64,000 nt of DNA from Scenedesmus sp. ARA3 (GCA_004335835.1 RWJK01001208.1:186001-250000), one strand, 5' to 3'; shown: positions 22,175 through 33,513, numbered from the stretch's first letter. The notes: generated by a model not told the origin, from the letters alone. A program made the numbers and translations.

Positions 22175-22732
22175 CACGGTGACGCGCCACTGGCGTGAGC
22201 ACCAGAAGGGCAACCCCACCAGCACCAACCCAGTGGCCAGCATCTTTGCGTGGACGCGCGGCCTGGCACACAGGTGGGACGGCTGGTGCAGCTTGATACA
22301 GCTGCCTGCAGCTTGTTGTTGTTGAGTTTGCTGTCACTTGCAATTCTTCTGTAGCTGTAACAGTTCTTAGGCACAGAAGGCACGTATCCAGCTTTTTGGT
22401 ATGTTGCGCCACCGCAATCGCCCGGCAGCCTTTTTCTCGCAATGGCTGTGGCTGCAGTGCACCCAGAACAAAAAAATATTAGCAGGTAATAACACATGTG
22501 CTGCTGCTGCTGCTGCAGGGCCAAGCTGGACAGCAACGCTGAGCTGACAGAGTGGTGCAATGCGCTGGAGGCTGCCGTCATTGAGACCATTGAGGCCGGC
22601 AAGATGACCAAGGACCTGGCCATCTGCGTGCACGGCACCACGCGTGTGACGCCAGACACCTACCTTAACACAGAGGCCTTCATGAACGCCATCAGTGACA
22701 CCTTTGAGAAGAAGTGGGCTGCGCGCGGCTGA
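18547..22732 (+). CDS. NADP-dependent isocitrate dehydrogenase, cytosolic type, 414 aa
   Basis: Ten exons: 18547-18611, 18749-18776, 19298-19405, 19746-19945, 20324-20425, 20758-20922, 21259-21364, 21607-21763, 22174-22273, 22519-22732; 1245 bases with matching phases. The enzyme oxidatively decarboxylates isocitrate to 2-oxoglutarate, making NADPH. Diagnostic segments: [19 protein letters not shown] at the start, [20 protein letters not shown] (substrate arginines), [13 protein letters not shown], the catalytic Lys in [15 protein letters not shown] with its metal-binding aspartates, and the NADP loop HGTVTRHWR. Length is typical for the dimeric eukaryotic enzyme. The N-terminus begins directly at the core fold, with no transit peptide, and the C-terminus WAARG is not a peroxisomal signal, so cytosol is likely. 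Exons 2 and 9 follow long CTG tracts at their acceptors. Three introns hold partial exon copies. TGTAA at 23352-23356 is a candidate 3' end signal. Confidence 0.95.
20008..20039 (+). repeat. Intronic copy of the 3' edge of isocitrate dehydrogenase exon 4
   Basis: The sequence repeats the last 30 or so bases of exon 4 (WTKPIVVG region), as codons for Trp-Thr-Lys-Leu-Ile-Val-Val-Gly. It is about 95 bp downstream of the real donor. The copied donor is damaged (gcgcgg instead of gtgtgt), so it cannot splice normally. Confidence 0.8.
20987..21079 (+). repeat. Near-identical intronic copy of the 3' edge of isocitrate dehydrogenase exon 6 with its donor and CAG tract
   Basis: Bases 20987-21053 repeat the last 67 bases of exon 6 ([20 protein letters not shown]) with one or two changes. 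The same gtgagcagcag donor and CAG run follow. It lies about 65 bp after the real donor. The splice site appears intact, so it could compete with the real one, but using it would retain the intervening intron. Confidence 0.9.
21829..21898 (+). repeat. Intronic copy of the 3' edge of isocitrate dehydrogenase exon 8
   Basis: About 66 bases repeat the end of exon 8 ([18 protein letters not shown] then VEAEAAH), followed by an intact gtaggt donor. The real donor at 21764 is about 65 bp upstream. The protein-level sequence is unchanged, so the duplication is recent or conserved. Confidence 0.9.
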
Positions 22733-24789
22733 ATTCAAATCTGAAGTTCGAATTTGAAGTTTGAATTTGGAGTTGGGCATGCACTGCTGCAGGAGTTTGG
22801 CGTTTGTGGTTGTGAGCGTGTGGTGTGGTGTGGAGTAAAGCAGCAGCGGCCGCCGTGGGCTGCTGACGGCTGCTGTGTGTGCGGCAGCATGATGTGCACA
22901 CGAGTGCATGTTTTCCTGCAAGACTGCAATGCTTTGGTGTTGAAGAAGTTTGAGGCGGGTGTTTGGCAGCTGCTGAGCTCAGCAGCAGTCCACTGTTGGG
23001 CTGGATGGCAAGCATTGGCGTGCTGCTGCTGCCTGATTGCAGCAGTGCAATGCTTGGTGTTTGTCGCCGGAACATAGCCTGAAGGGAACTGGCAGGTGCA
23101 TGCACACTCTCTTCACTTGGATTGTTTTACCATGCAGCACAGCAGCAGCACTGCTCTTGTATGTTGCGGATCTCACAGCTGCAGGACACAGAGCACATGC
23201 AGATGCCTGCTCATGCCTGCAACAGCAGCTCATCATGTGTTGGAACATGTTGTGTCTAGTTGCACAGGGTCCTTTGATAAGGATGCACTCTTGTCACCTC
23301 CTTGCAGGTGGTCGATGCATGCGTCAAGGCCACAAGCAGCAAGGAGCTTGCTGTAACGCAAGCAAGCGGCAAGCAGGGCTGTGGCGGCGTGCAGCGCCTG
23401 GCCAGGCTGCTGACTACATGGTCAGCGTGGCTGTGTGGTGTGGGGATTTCGCAAGGAAATGTGCTGCGCGCTGCTGCATGGATAGCTGGTACTGTTTTCG
23501 ATTGCGCAGCGGCGCCGCATAATATGCGAGCATGCTGCCGCTTGTGGCCGCCGAAAGCACGTAGTGTGTGCCACTGTGCAGTGGCAGGTCGTGTTGATGC
23601 AGTTGATGTGCAGGCCGTTTGGCGTTGCTCAGCAGGGTGGGGCCAGTGTGTGTGGGTGGTTGGCATGTGTGCCCAAGTGCGGGGTGTGCAAGCACGCGTG
23701 TGCCGCGCGTGATGTAAAAGGACGAAGGTATACGGCTCAACTATCTCAAAGGACCATGGTGAATGCATAGCTGCGCACCCTCGAGCAACGCTGATGTCAA
23801 TGGTTAACCAAGGAAGCTCCTTTTGAGCGCGCTGTAGTACTGCAACCGCAGCAATTAAAATGCCTTCTGCTGGCCAGCACCATGGTGGCTGGTGACAGCT
23901 GGCTTGTCTCTCTGAGTTTTGTGCAGTGCCTGCTTGGTAAACCTATCCTACTGCTATCCACTTGCAACATGGACACTAAACACCCCTTAGTGAGTGGCTT
24001 ACCTGAGTCAACCATAGCATCAATGGCAGGGGCGGGTGCCTGGCCGCCAGGCGGCCAGGGAAGAACAGCAGGCATTTTGCGTGAACACCGCTGGTCGGCC
24101 CGTTGACCGCACCCAAGGCTCGAATGTTGTGACACACGCGACCAGAATGCTTTGTTTAGCAGCACTGTGCAGTTCTGTGCCGGGGAGCGCCCATTGCTAC
24201 AAGCAGCATCGACGGTTCTTAGACCACCGGTCTGTGACGACAGTGACAGCTGACATTATACACGGCACACCTTACAAGAGTGCGCCAAAAGGCAAGGTTG
24301 AACTCCCTGAGCGTTGTTCTATCAACTGACATACCGTCTGTGGTCAGTTGTCCCCCGATTGCGTGACACACTTTGAAACAGGCTGCGAACGCTCTGTGAC
24401 AGCACCTTGCAGCAAGCAGCAGCAAGATGCGAGACGAGCTGATACCACACGGAATTACAGTGTGAGTCATTATGTGCTGCAGCCCAACGAAGCAGCAGCA
24501 GCAGCAGCAGCAGCAGCAACTACTGATGAGCAGTACAGCTGAAGAGCAGCCTCTCAACCCTGCTGCCTACATTCACCTGCAATGCAGCTCTCGCACAGTC
24601 GTGACACTGTCATGTGTGTAGCGGTAGGCACCTGACACTGCTTGCACGTACAACAGCACATTGCCCACATCACCTAGCTTGCTGTACATCTGCAAGCTTG
24701 TTAGAATTGTGCATCTCCGTGGCTCCTCATCGGAGCGCAAACTCTTGTGCTGTATGAGGCAATCAGTGAAACCCCGTTTGTGCTTGCAG
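22733..24789. other. Long intergenic region: dehydrogenase 3' flank and transporter 5' flank
   Basis: No recognisable coding exon in two kilobases. Just after the dehydrogenase stop (22735-22778) is an AT-rich direct repeat of TTTGAA/TTCAAA type. TGTAA at 23352-23356 could be the dehydrogenase polyadenylation signal. The first exon of the downstream transporter must lie in the right part, because the exon beginning at 24790 lacks an in-frame Met, but I could not place it. Confidence 0.4.
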
Positions 24790-25381
24790 GGCTGAAGATG
24801 GCAGGGTGGTGTCAGCGCCAGCATCCCCTAGTGCCACCTACCACCACCGCCACGTGCACAGGCCTCACACAGCAGATGATCACACTGCAGCAGCAGCAGC
24901 AGCAGCAGCAGATCAAGCCAGACAGCAACATGAGCCTGAGTTTGACCATGGCCACCCAGCACGGCAAGCATCAGCAGAAGCAGCAGCAGCAGCCACTGTG
25001 GTCATAGCTGATGATGGCAGCAAGGCAGGCGCCAGCAGCGTATATGAGCTGCTGAGCAAGCGCAAGCGCAATGCAGTGCTGCTGGCTGCTGCCATCGCAT
25101 CTATCCTGGTGCCGCTGACAGGTGAGCAAACAATGGACATGAAGGCTGCTAATGAGAAATGCTCACATGCTGCAGCTCTCCTAGACCCTGTGATAGATAC
25201 TGGCGCTTGCAACGGGGGCACGACCACAGACCAGGTTTGAGTGTAGTACCTGTCCTTGGCAGCCAGCTGCAGCAAGGCTAACCAACCTCATTTTGCGCAG
25301 TTGCAGCGTATCTTGTGTACCACGTAGGCAGCCTCAGCTCTGGCCTGTTGCCTTGCGCACAGTGCGACAATTCAGAGTTTG

Positions 25382-25417
<36 letters not shown>

Positions 25418-25797
25418 AAATTGCTTCCTTACTTCTGCTGTGACCTGCTGCTGCTGCTAACCCTGCCTGCCGCCCGGCCTCACGGCACTGGTACCGCCAG
25501 ACACAATATGTGAGTGGCGGGCGTATAGCCAGCAGCGGCAGTTGCAGCGTCAGTCGCGTATGACTGCAGCATCCGTTCAGGACAATGTTTCACACAGGCC
25601 ATCCAGCTCAGTACATGCCCACACGGATATCAGACAGCAGCCTGGCTGTGGACCTTGCCCACATGTTGACTCTCAACTATCACCCTGTTAGACGCCCACG
25701 GCAGAAAGCGTAAAACAGCAGCAGCATCCACCTTGCATGGCCTGCCGATAATCCTTTCTCATCACACTGTGTGATCTACTCATACTTGTTCATTGCC

Positions 25798-25838
<41 letters not shown>

Positions 25839-27508
25839 AGACCTGCCTGCGCTGCAGGCTGTGGGGCAGGACCTGCGCGCTGACGCTGGCCTGGTGGCAG
25901 CCAGTGTGGCCATCTACATGCTCACAGTCGGCATTGGCAGCCTGTTCTGGGGGCCTATGGTGAGCAAAACCAGATGCTGAAGCAGCTGTGGAGGCCCTAT
26001 AAATTTAGCTGGAGTTTCTTATCTGTGGCAGCAGTTTGATGTCGTTGGTGCGGTGATGTTGAGCAGCCTGTCTGGGGGCCCATGGTGAAGGGTATGATGC
26101 TGCAGCAGCGATGTGTTCCGGATGGCTGTAGTGACCATGCTTTTACAGCAGTCAGTGTGGCCATCTACATGCCCACAGTCGGCCTCGGCAGCTTGTTCTG
26201 TCTAGGGTTCCATGGTGAGGGGTAGGTGCAAGCTATGGCTGTTGCGCTGCAGCAGCGTTGTGTATGAACGAATGTGTATGCACATGCACACGGTGTCAGG
26301 CGCTGCAGTGATTACCCCTGCTGCCATGCGACTAACAGCAAGCAGCACCGCCTGCCTTGCTCAACTGATCGTTTACAACTTCTGTGCATTGCAGGCTGAC
26401 CGCTTTGGGCGGCGCATCACATATGCTGTGGGCTCAGTGCTGTTTCTGGGGACCAGTGTGGGCTGCATCTTTGCACCTACAATTGGCGTGCTGGTGGCCT
26501 TCAGAGCCCTGCAGGGCCTGGCAGGTGCGACGGGCAGTGCTGTTGCTGTGAACGGCAGTTAATGTTGTGTATAGGCGCCTCCTAGCAGCGGAAATTTGGG
26601 TTGTGTTTGCGCGCCGGGCTGTTAAGGTGGCGCGTGGTTGCAGTTGATTGTTGGTGTCGCAGCTCGTGCCTATGGTTGTCGCAGCTGGGGTTCAATGTGG
26701 GCTCTGTGCTGTTCCTGGGCACCAGCTTGGGCTGCATCTTCGCACCCACCATTGGCGTGTTGGTGGCCTTCAGGGCCCTGCAGGGCCTGGCAGGTGCGGC
26801 GGGCAGTGATGTTGGAATTGTGTGCGTTGCGCCTCCTAGCAGCAGAAATTTGGGTTGTGTTTGCGCGCCGGGCTGTTAAGGTGGGGCGTGGTTGCAGTTG
26901 CTTGTTGGTGTCGCAGCTCGTGCCTATGGTTGTGGCATCTGGGTTTGCTGTGGGCTCTGTGCTGTTCCTGGGCACCAGTTTGGGCTGCATCTTTGCGCCC
27001 ACGATTGGTGTGCTGGTGGCCTTCAGGGCCCTGCAGGGCCTGGCAGGTGCGGCGGGGCCGTGAAGAGCAGCTATGCTATGAGATTTGGTTGATGCTGTGT
27101 GCATTGCGCCTCCCAGCAGTGGAAATCTAGAATGTGTTTGCGCGCCAGTGCTGTGCTTGAACTTGGATGAGACTGTGTGCACGCCGCCTCCTAGCAGCAT
27201 GATATAGGGGATTAGATGCGTGCTGTTGGTGTTCAGGGGGCATGCTTGCAATCGCTTGCTGGTGCAGCAGCTGGTGTGTGTTGTGTGTCAGCGCAGCTGG
27301 TGTGTGTTGTGTGTCAGCGCAGCTGGTGTGTGTTGTGTGTCGGCTGCAGGACAGTGCCCGAAGCAGTAGCCAGATTGGTAGGGGCCGCCAGACGTGCATT
27401 GCTGCCCATGTGCTGACTATGCTATCACTGTACACGTGGCGGCTAGCTGCATGAAGCTGTGCTGAGCAACATGATGACGACTTCATTGCTGGTGCTCCTG
27501 CTGCTGCT

Positions 27509-27543
<35 letters not shown>

Positions 27544-29749
27544 GCCACTTTCCATCGCTGCTGCCGCCGGGGCGCAGTTGCGGCCTATCAAACAACTGGC
27601 CAGGTGCGTAGCACGACGCTTGCAGCAATGCAACAACACAGCGGCCTTTGCAGCCACTGGCTCAATCGGCGTGCTGTGTGTGCCTGCAGCCACATGCAGC
27701 CGTTTAGTGCGTGGCTGCCTGGGTTACGCTGCGCCCAGCTGACTCAAACCTGCTGCTGCTGCTGCATGCAGGGTGTTGTCGCGGACACCTTTGAGCCTGC
27801 CATCCGAGGCACTGCAGCGGGCCTGTTCATGATCCCGCTGCTAGTAGGGCCGCTGCTGGGGCCGCTGCTGGGCGGAGTGCTGTCACAGGTGAGGCTGGCA
27901 GGCCAAAATAAACATAACGTAATTATGTTTACAACATAACAGGTTGTGCTGCTTGTGGGCCGCTGCTGGGCGCAGTGCTGTGTCACAACCGTGCTGGTGA
28001 TTAAATGTTCTGCCTTTGCAGAGCTGCGCCTGGCATTGTGCCTGGTGCGTGCATGCGCACAAACCCGAGCTGCCTCTCTGTGTACTTGTTGCGGTTTGCA
28101 GGTGTGGGGCTGGCGCTCAACCTTCATCTGCCTGACGGTTGCTGCTGGCGCAATCATCTTCCCTATGCTGATGCTGGTGGTGCCAGAGACACACCAGGTG
28201 GGAGCGCTGCACACTGTTCCTTACGGCTGCCTTTTGCGTGCTGCATGTCCTCATTTGGCACACAAAACACAGCACAGCGCCTGCGACAGACATCCGCCTG
28301 TCTGCTTAACTGTGAGCTGCACACGCTTGGCAGTTGGGCTGCAGACACACTGTGTACATGTCAAGTGGATTTAGGCTGGTCCCCCACTTCCTGCCTCCCC
28401 GCTGCCTTCTGTCAATTGCACACCGGCACACACACACATGCAAGTGAAACTCTCATGTCTGCTCAAACCCTCAAATGTGTTGCCGCTCCTGCAGTACCGT
28501 GTGGTGCGCCGCCTGAGCAAGGCCGACCCAGCAGCAGCCAAGCGCATCGCGGAAGCAGAGGCCATTCTGTCTCACCCCCTGGTCTTCAGCGCGCCCTGGG
28601 TGCCCCTCAAGTTCCTTGTAGAGGCTGACATCCTGCCGTATGCGCTGCTGACCATGACCACCTTTGGCAGCATGTTTGCCAGCCTCACCGGTGAGGGGCG
28701 GTACAGGGTTTTCTGTGAGAGCAACGGTTCAGGCTCAGCAATGTTTGGCAGCATTTTGTGCCAGTTTCTTTGGGAGGGCTGCGACTGCTGTGCTGCAGTA
28801 ATTGCAGTGCATGCAGGTGCAATTAAGATGTACGGTTATTTACATAAGTTGTGGGCATGCGCGCCTCATGGTCATGCGGCCCCATGCTTCCTGCACGGGC
28901 TGCAGCAGCCCGTGTTAATGTATGTGTTGAAACATCCACTGCATGTGCAAGACGCCACAGACCACAAGTTCGCCACTGCTGTGCGTCAAATATGAACATT
29001 AGTATCTCTGCTGCTGCCGCTGCTGCTGCTGCTGCTTGTGGTCCTGCTGCTGGTTTTGCTGCTGCTGCTGCTGCGGCTGCAGAGTGGCCAGCCAAGATGT
29101 CAGCACAGCCTTACAGCCTCAGTGAGGCTATGATCGGTAAGCAGGTGCGCTGTCGGGCGCTTGGCAGGTCCTGGCCTGTTTGCGTTTGTCCCTAACTTGT
29201 GCACCTTGATGTAGGCTCAAGGAGGCTTGCCTCCCTCTGAGTTGTAGGACTTGCAGCTTGTAGCCAAGTTTCGGAAAGCCCTTGGGCAGCTGGCGTCTGA
29301 AAATCGTGGCTGATCTCAGCAGAGTTCAAGTGACAGCCATTTGCAGTCCGGGTTAAATTTCGTTTATTTGTTATCTTGCAAGGCAGCCGTGCATCGGCAA
29401 GCAGTCCTGCAAGCAGCCTGCAGTTCAGGTCAGGTTGTCCAGCAGCATGTTAGTTTGCGGGCACACCTCATACATCTGCTGCTGCTGCTGCTGCTGCTTG
29501 CAGGTGTGTCTTACCTGTCGATGGGAGTGGCGGGTCTTGTAGGTGAGCTGCGCAGAGCAGCACTGCTACAGTGCAGTACCAGGAAGCCATGCGTGCTGCA
29601 ACGTGGTTTTCTTTTCCTGCACTGATGTGGCAACAGTAAATGCCCCCTTCAAAACAAACAACGGTGTTGCATTGACTGCATTGATACCTGCAGCTGGTCA
29701 TGCAGTTCTGCTGTGCTTACTGGCTGCGCTGCTGCTGCTACTGCTGCTG

Positions 29750-29805
<56 letters not shown>

Positions 29806-30133
29806 AGGAAGCCCCATTGGAGGCAAGGCGTGTGATGTCACGGCAGCAAAGTGGCCGCAGGTGCCAGTGGCACGCATGATGTTCAACGTAGCCGCAGCAC
29901 TGCTGCTGATGCCCACAGGCCTCCTCATATACGGCTGGACTTTGCACTACAACACCCACATTGTGGGGCCGCTAGTGGGGCACTTCATTATCGGTGTAGC
30001 CTCTGCAGCGTACCTGCCAGGCATGTTTGGATATCTGTCAACGATCAAGCAGCAGAGTGCATCAGCAGCTGCTGCAGCAGTGCACGCGGCTATGTTCTTC
30101 TTGCCTGTAGTGGCAGCAGAACAGTGCTGGTGA
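24790..30133 (+). CDS. Major facilitator superfamily transporter, DHA1 (drug:proton antiporter) type; first exon not located
   Basis: Exons: 24790-25121, 25841-25959, 26395-26524, 27578-27603 (26-bp microexon), 27772-27888, 28102-28197, 28495-28690, 29083-29136, 29504-29542, 29808-30133; all phases agree. The N-terminus is His/Ala/Gln-rich. The first helix begins at KRKRNAVLLAAAIASILVPL, followed by LPALQAVGQDLRAD and SVAIYMLTVGIGSLFWGPM. The loop 2-3 signature ADRFGRR is intact. Later segments are GTAAGLFMIPLLVGPLLGP, VWGWRSTFICL and GHFIIGVASAAYLPGMFGYL. This family exports drugs, polyamines or siderophore-like compounds in exchange for protons; the substrate here is unknown. The reading frame ends at EQCW. 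In another frame just beyond, bases to 30194 encode VSWHYFIAAAAGSP, which looks like a last helix, so a small frameshift or unplaced intron may hide the true C-terminus. TGTAA at 30318-30322 may end the transcript. Confidence 0.85.
26063..26214 (+). repeat. Two intronic copies of the 3' edge of transporter exon 2
   Basis: A short copy at 26063-26084 and a longer one at 26149-26214 repeat the end of the 25841-25959 exon (SVAIYMLTVG, then SLFWGPM). The longer copy has substitutions, including MPTVGLGSLF. Both keep GT directly after the copied ATG (gtgaag and gtgagg). They lie within 260 bp downstream of the parent donor. Confidence 0.8.
26695..27200 (+). repeat. Tandem copies of the transporter exon 3 3' edge plus its intron start
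   Basis: The exon 26395-26524 edge (GSVLFLGTS, GCIFAPTIGVLVAF and RALQGLAG) is repeated at 26695-26793 and 26946-27046. Each copy is followed by gtgcgg and about 150 bp of similar intron (GGGCTGTTAAGGTGG and GTGTCGCAGCTCGTGCC recur). A further intron-only fragment is at about 27085-27200. The unit is about 250 bp, giving three exon-edge copies in all. The copies lack the exon's ADRFGRR start. Confidence 0.9.
27271..27343 (+). repeat. 26-bp minisatellite, 2.8 copies, in a transporter intron
   Basis: The TG-rich unit starts at 27271, 27297 and 27323 with no visible differences between units. It lies between the exon-3 copy array and the microexon. Confidence 0.85.
27948..27988 (+). repeat. Degenerate intronic copy of the 3' edge of transporter exon 5
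   Basis: The sequence resembles the end of exon 27772-27888 (LLVGPLLGPLLGGVLSQ), with a small deletion and a lost donor. It is about 60 bp downstream of the real donor. Confidence 0.6.
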
Positions 30134-30259
30134 GTTGCGGAAAGCAAAAAGCAGTGTCATGGCACTACTTCATTGCTGCAGCTGCAGGCTCCCCATGAAT
30201 GAACAACCATGGACACGAAGCAGGGCTGTGACACCAATACAGCAGGAAGCGTGCACAGC

Positions 30260-30422
30260 CTAGGCTGCTAGATGGTATGAGGCCTTGCCCACAAAGCCGA
30301 CCTCGCATCCTGGTAGCTGTAAACAGCCACAAAGCACTCACCCGGGTACCGGTGGAGGCAGCAGCGGGCGATGCCAACACTGCCAGCAGTGCCACAAGGG
30401 CGATAAACAATTTAGATTTCAT
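30260..30422 (-). CDS. Possible small secreted peptide, 45 aa, two exons
   Basis: Exon 30342-30422 encodes MKSKLFIALVALLAVLAS followed by PAAASTGTR: a clear signal peptide with an Ala-rich cleavage region. A gtgagt donor follows. An acceptor at 30317 allows a second exon, 30260-30316, ending CEVGFVGKASYHLAA and a stop; both exons are in frame. The first exon is convincing as a signal sequence; the second is a guess. The gene would converge on the transporter and overlap its 3' UTR. Family unknown. Confidence 0.35.
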
Positions 30423-31340
30423 ATTAGCTTCGAAGTCTCTGGCTTGAAGTGTACGAGCTGATCTCTGAAGCAAGCGTGCACTCGTAGCAGGCACAACCGA
30501 GGATGCGATCAAATCAAACCACTGTGCATGCAGGCAAAAAGCACTGTGGGCACGGTGCAGCTGATTGATTGAACACTGATGACTAGCGACTGTGGAGTGG
30601 GCTATCTATACCAGTAGCATGCTGATGTAGGGTTGAGTTGGGATGACCTTCGGCTGCCTGCTAGCGGCGTGCGCGCTGCTGCTGTGAAGCTGCCCTTGAG
30701 CTTCTCCCCACGATGGTGAAAGTGGACGCAACCATCAGAACTTCACCAAATATAGATTCCGTACTATACTATGCACGTTTCAGCCAGCCAGAGGTGGGAA
30801 CGCCAAAAGGGGCCAGGAAGGGCTCAAAGGGTGAAGGGGAGCCTCGTCGTCGCCAGTGAACCGTGCATATCTAGCTCAAATGTCGCTCAGTTCTGTCTTT
30901 TGACACTGTCGATCGCCCGGTTGGTAGCAGTGAGGACCACGTGGGACTTGCTGCTGAGCAGTTGTTTGGTGGCACTGCAGCAGGAACCAGCAACGCACAG
31001 GCAACTAACAATGCAAGCTGATTGTTAGCTGTTCATGTGCTTTCATTCGCTGGATGGCAGGCAGCATCTGTGCCCATCTATCTGCGAAACACCACCAAAG
31101 GACAAACCGCTCACACACAAATGAGGTGTGAATGAGGTGTCCGCCAAGGTGGGCCGACGGGCTAACCCATAAGAGCATTTTTGAAATACCCAGCACACCA
31201 TCCTTTGTTGTTGAGGCAGGCAGCTCAGTTCACCTTTGGTGGTTCTAGTGACATCACATTGGCCGCTCCTGCTCGCAACGCCTCAGAACTTGTCATGACT
31301 CAAGGTCGGACCTTGCCAAGGAAACCATGCAACAACGCCA
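30423..31340. other. Intergenic, no gene seen
   Basis: Short frames only. This is the 5' flank of the small secreted peptide candidate and the 3' flank of the Ser-rich secreted protein. No repeat or RNA gene was recognised. Confidence 0.4.
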
Positions 31341-32279
31341 TCAGCACTTGTCAGATAGCCGGAAAACAATAGCAAAGCTGTGGCCCAAGCCACTGCCCTG
31401 GCAGATTGTCTCATCCCGCACCACCTTGTACCAGCCATCAAGTAGCACTGTGTGCCCTGAGCCAGCAGTGCCTGGCGCCGCACCTCCCTTGCAGCCCTCA
31501 GGACCAGCAAGCTGCTGCTGCTGCTGCTGCTGCTCATCTTCCTCTGGCCACAGAGGCATCATTGCTGCTAACACCTTCCTGCCTTGCCGCCTGCTGCTAC
31601 TGCTGCCCCCGCTGCTGCTGCTGCTTCCTATCAAGGACCTGCTGCTGCTGCCTCTCCTTGCACTCTCGGCAGCATTCCTGCTGACATTGCTGCTGATGCC
31701 GCTACCGCTGCCACTGCTGCTTCCAGTGCTGCCACTTCCACTGCTGCTGCTGCTGCCGCCGTTGCTTGTGACTTGTCGCACCCGCAGCCGCACAAACGGC
31801 TGCGAGCTGCCTTCAGAGCACCAGCAGGACTTGCTAGAACCTGACACACTCAGCCTTGGCCAGCCTCCCTTGCTCATGACATCAACTGCCGCACTCACAT
31901 CTGCTGCGCCCCGCACATCACTGCATGCGCCAAAGCTGCCCTCCTTGACACTTGTAACAACTTGCTTATGAGGCTCTACGCTCTGTGCAACAGCCTCCTG
32001 AATGCACAGAGACTCTGTCAGGGGTTCGTTTGGAAACACTCCCCATTCAGTGCCCAGTGTGTAGTTCTTTACTCGGCTGCTGCTGCCGAGGGGTGTTTCT
32101 GCCACATAGACTGACACCTGGCCACATACTGCAGCTGCAGCTGGTGTCGCCAGATGTGCTGATGTCAGCAGCAGCGCCAGCACAGCATGTACGAGCTGCG
32201 AGTGTGGATGTCTGTGCCTGCTGCTACTGCTGCCGCTGCTGCTGCTTGATGTCGGTGCGGCTGCGCGGATGTCCCGCAT
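31341..32279 (-). CDS. Ser-rich secreted protein of unknown family, 312 aa, intronless coding region
   Basis: Start chosen at the Met of MRDIRAAAPTSS (32279), because a possible acceptor (cctgcag) lies just upstream and the next in-frame Met positions are in unconvincing sequence. A Ser-rich basic leader is followed by a hydrophobic segment, LVHAVLALLLTSAHLATPAA, read as a signal peptide with cleavage near AAAAVCG. The mature part has scattered Cys residues (VCGQ, SLCIQE, FGACSD, SCWCSEG), a Ser/Gly linker and a Gln tract. It ends with a conserved-looking segment GHTVLLDGWYKVVRDETICQ. The even number of Cys in the first half suggests disulphides. I do not recognise it; a cell-wall or extracellular role is only inference. 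Confidence 0.6.
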   Translation of the reverse strand: MRDIRAAAPTSSSSSGSSSSRHRHPHSQLVHAVLALLLTSAHLATPAAAAVCGQVSVYVAETPLGSSSRVKNYTLGTEWGVFPNEPLTESLCIQEAVAQSVEPHKQVVTSVKEGSFGACSDVRGAADVSAAVDVMSKGGWPRLSVSGSSKSCWCSEGSSQPFVRLRVRQVTSNGGSSSSSGSGSTGSSSGSGSGISSNVSRNAAESARRGSSSRSLIGSSSSSGGSSSSRRQGRKVLAAMMPLWPEEDEQQQQQQQLAGPEGCKGGAAPGTAGSGHTVLLDGWYKVVRDETICQGSGLGHSFAIVFRLSDKC

Positions 32280-33513
32280 TGTAGCTGCAGGATTCTGCAA
32301 TGCAAGCCATAGACAATTGAGCGAAGGAAGCATGGCAGCGAAGGGCAGCACTGTGTGTGATGACTGTGTCATGGTGAGCTGCCAACAATATGCAGCGCTG
32401 CGAAGTATGATGGCACTTAGCATTTGTGATTGAACTCATCCTTGCCATGAAACGCAAACTGGTAGCACTATCGAATAAAGCAGTCAAGTCTGGCTGTTTG
32501 ATCACATCATGTGACATGCACTACCGTAGTTGCATGCATGCAGCAGCAGCAGCAGTAGTGCTGCTGCTGCAGCTGCTATACTCTGTGGTGCGTGAGTGCT
32601 GCAATTCAAATGCAATAGCTGTTGTTGAGTCTTTCAATTTGCGGTTTTTGTACCTTGTCGATTGAAGCCATGATTTGCCCGCTGCAAGCCCAATCCTTTG
32701 GGTAAGGGTCGATTTCACTGGCGTACTCGATGAAAACCAGCCGTAGAAAACAAATTCTTTACTTTTGTGTACTTTAAGATAACTTGCCAACCCTGATTAC
32801 AAAGAAACAGGCTGCTTGCTGTTTCGGGAGAGTGAATTGTAGCGCCCTTTCCATCTACGAAAGCACAACAAGCAGAGGAACGAGTTCTACATACCCTGAA
32901 TTGAGCTGTGGATTGAATTCAACAGTAGGTGAAGCGTGCCACGAGAGCTCCTTCTGAGGCGCGACTGAAAGCAGCTGCACGTAGGTGGAAGGCCACCAGA
33001 CAGCGTCACACTCACACTTCTCATGACAGCAGCAGCATTACTCCAGGCGTCTCAAGAACTGCTATCTCTCGCCCACGAACCACGCGCCAACCTGACACAG
33101 CTCATGCAATCAGGCCCTTGCATGAGACGTCAGCCCGGCAATACAACGTCTCTGACTGGGCTGTGCTACAGCAACCCCCCGAGGGGAAGGTGCCTGGTGG
33201 CAGCTGCCTCACACACAAGGTTGAAGCTGTCAGCCGCAGACAACAAACGAAAGTGCGCCAGTCAACAGCGCAAACCCTCACACTAGATATCATCCCCCAA
33301 CGCACTGTACGTACATGCACTGGCAGTGCACAGAGCACACAGCGGCCTGCCGAGGGACCGTCAACCACATGCACAAATATCCGTCCGTCTACCTGCAGCC
33401 GCCAAACACTCTCCATCTGCTGCTGACCACACTGACAACAGCAACACCACATCCAGCAGCTTGACACCACCCTGTGAGCTAGCATCACACTACTAGTACC
33501 TAGTAGTAACTAG
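32280..33513. other. Intergenic, mostly 3' flank of the Rav1/DmX-like gene
   Basis: No supported coding exon. TTACA at 32797-32801 (TGTAA in sense) is a candidate polyadenylation signal for the minus-strand gene ending at 33514. A cluster of CTAGTA/TACTAG words at 33489-33525 straddles that stop codon. Confidence 0.4.

Noticed and set aside
22735..22778. TTTGAA repeat as a terminator or attachment site
   Set aside because: The AT-rich direct repeat after the stop has no stem-loop or mobile-element context; it is probably simple 3' UTR sequence.
23302..23712. Plus-strand 136-codon frame downstream of isocitrate dehydrogenase
   Set aside because: Biased Cys/Val/Ala composition with no recognisable motif; likely 3' UTR or intergenic.
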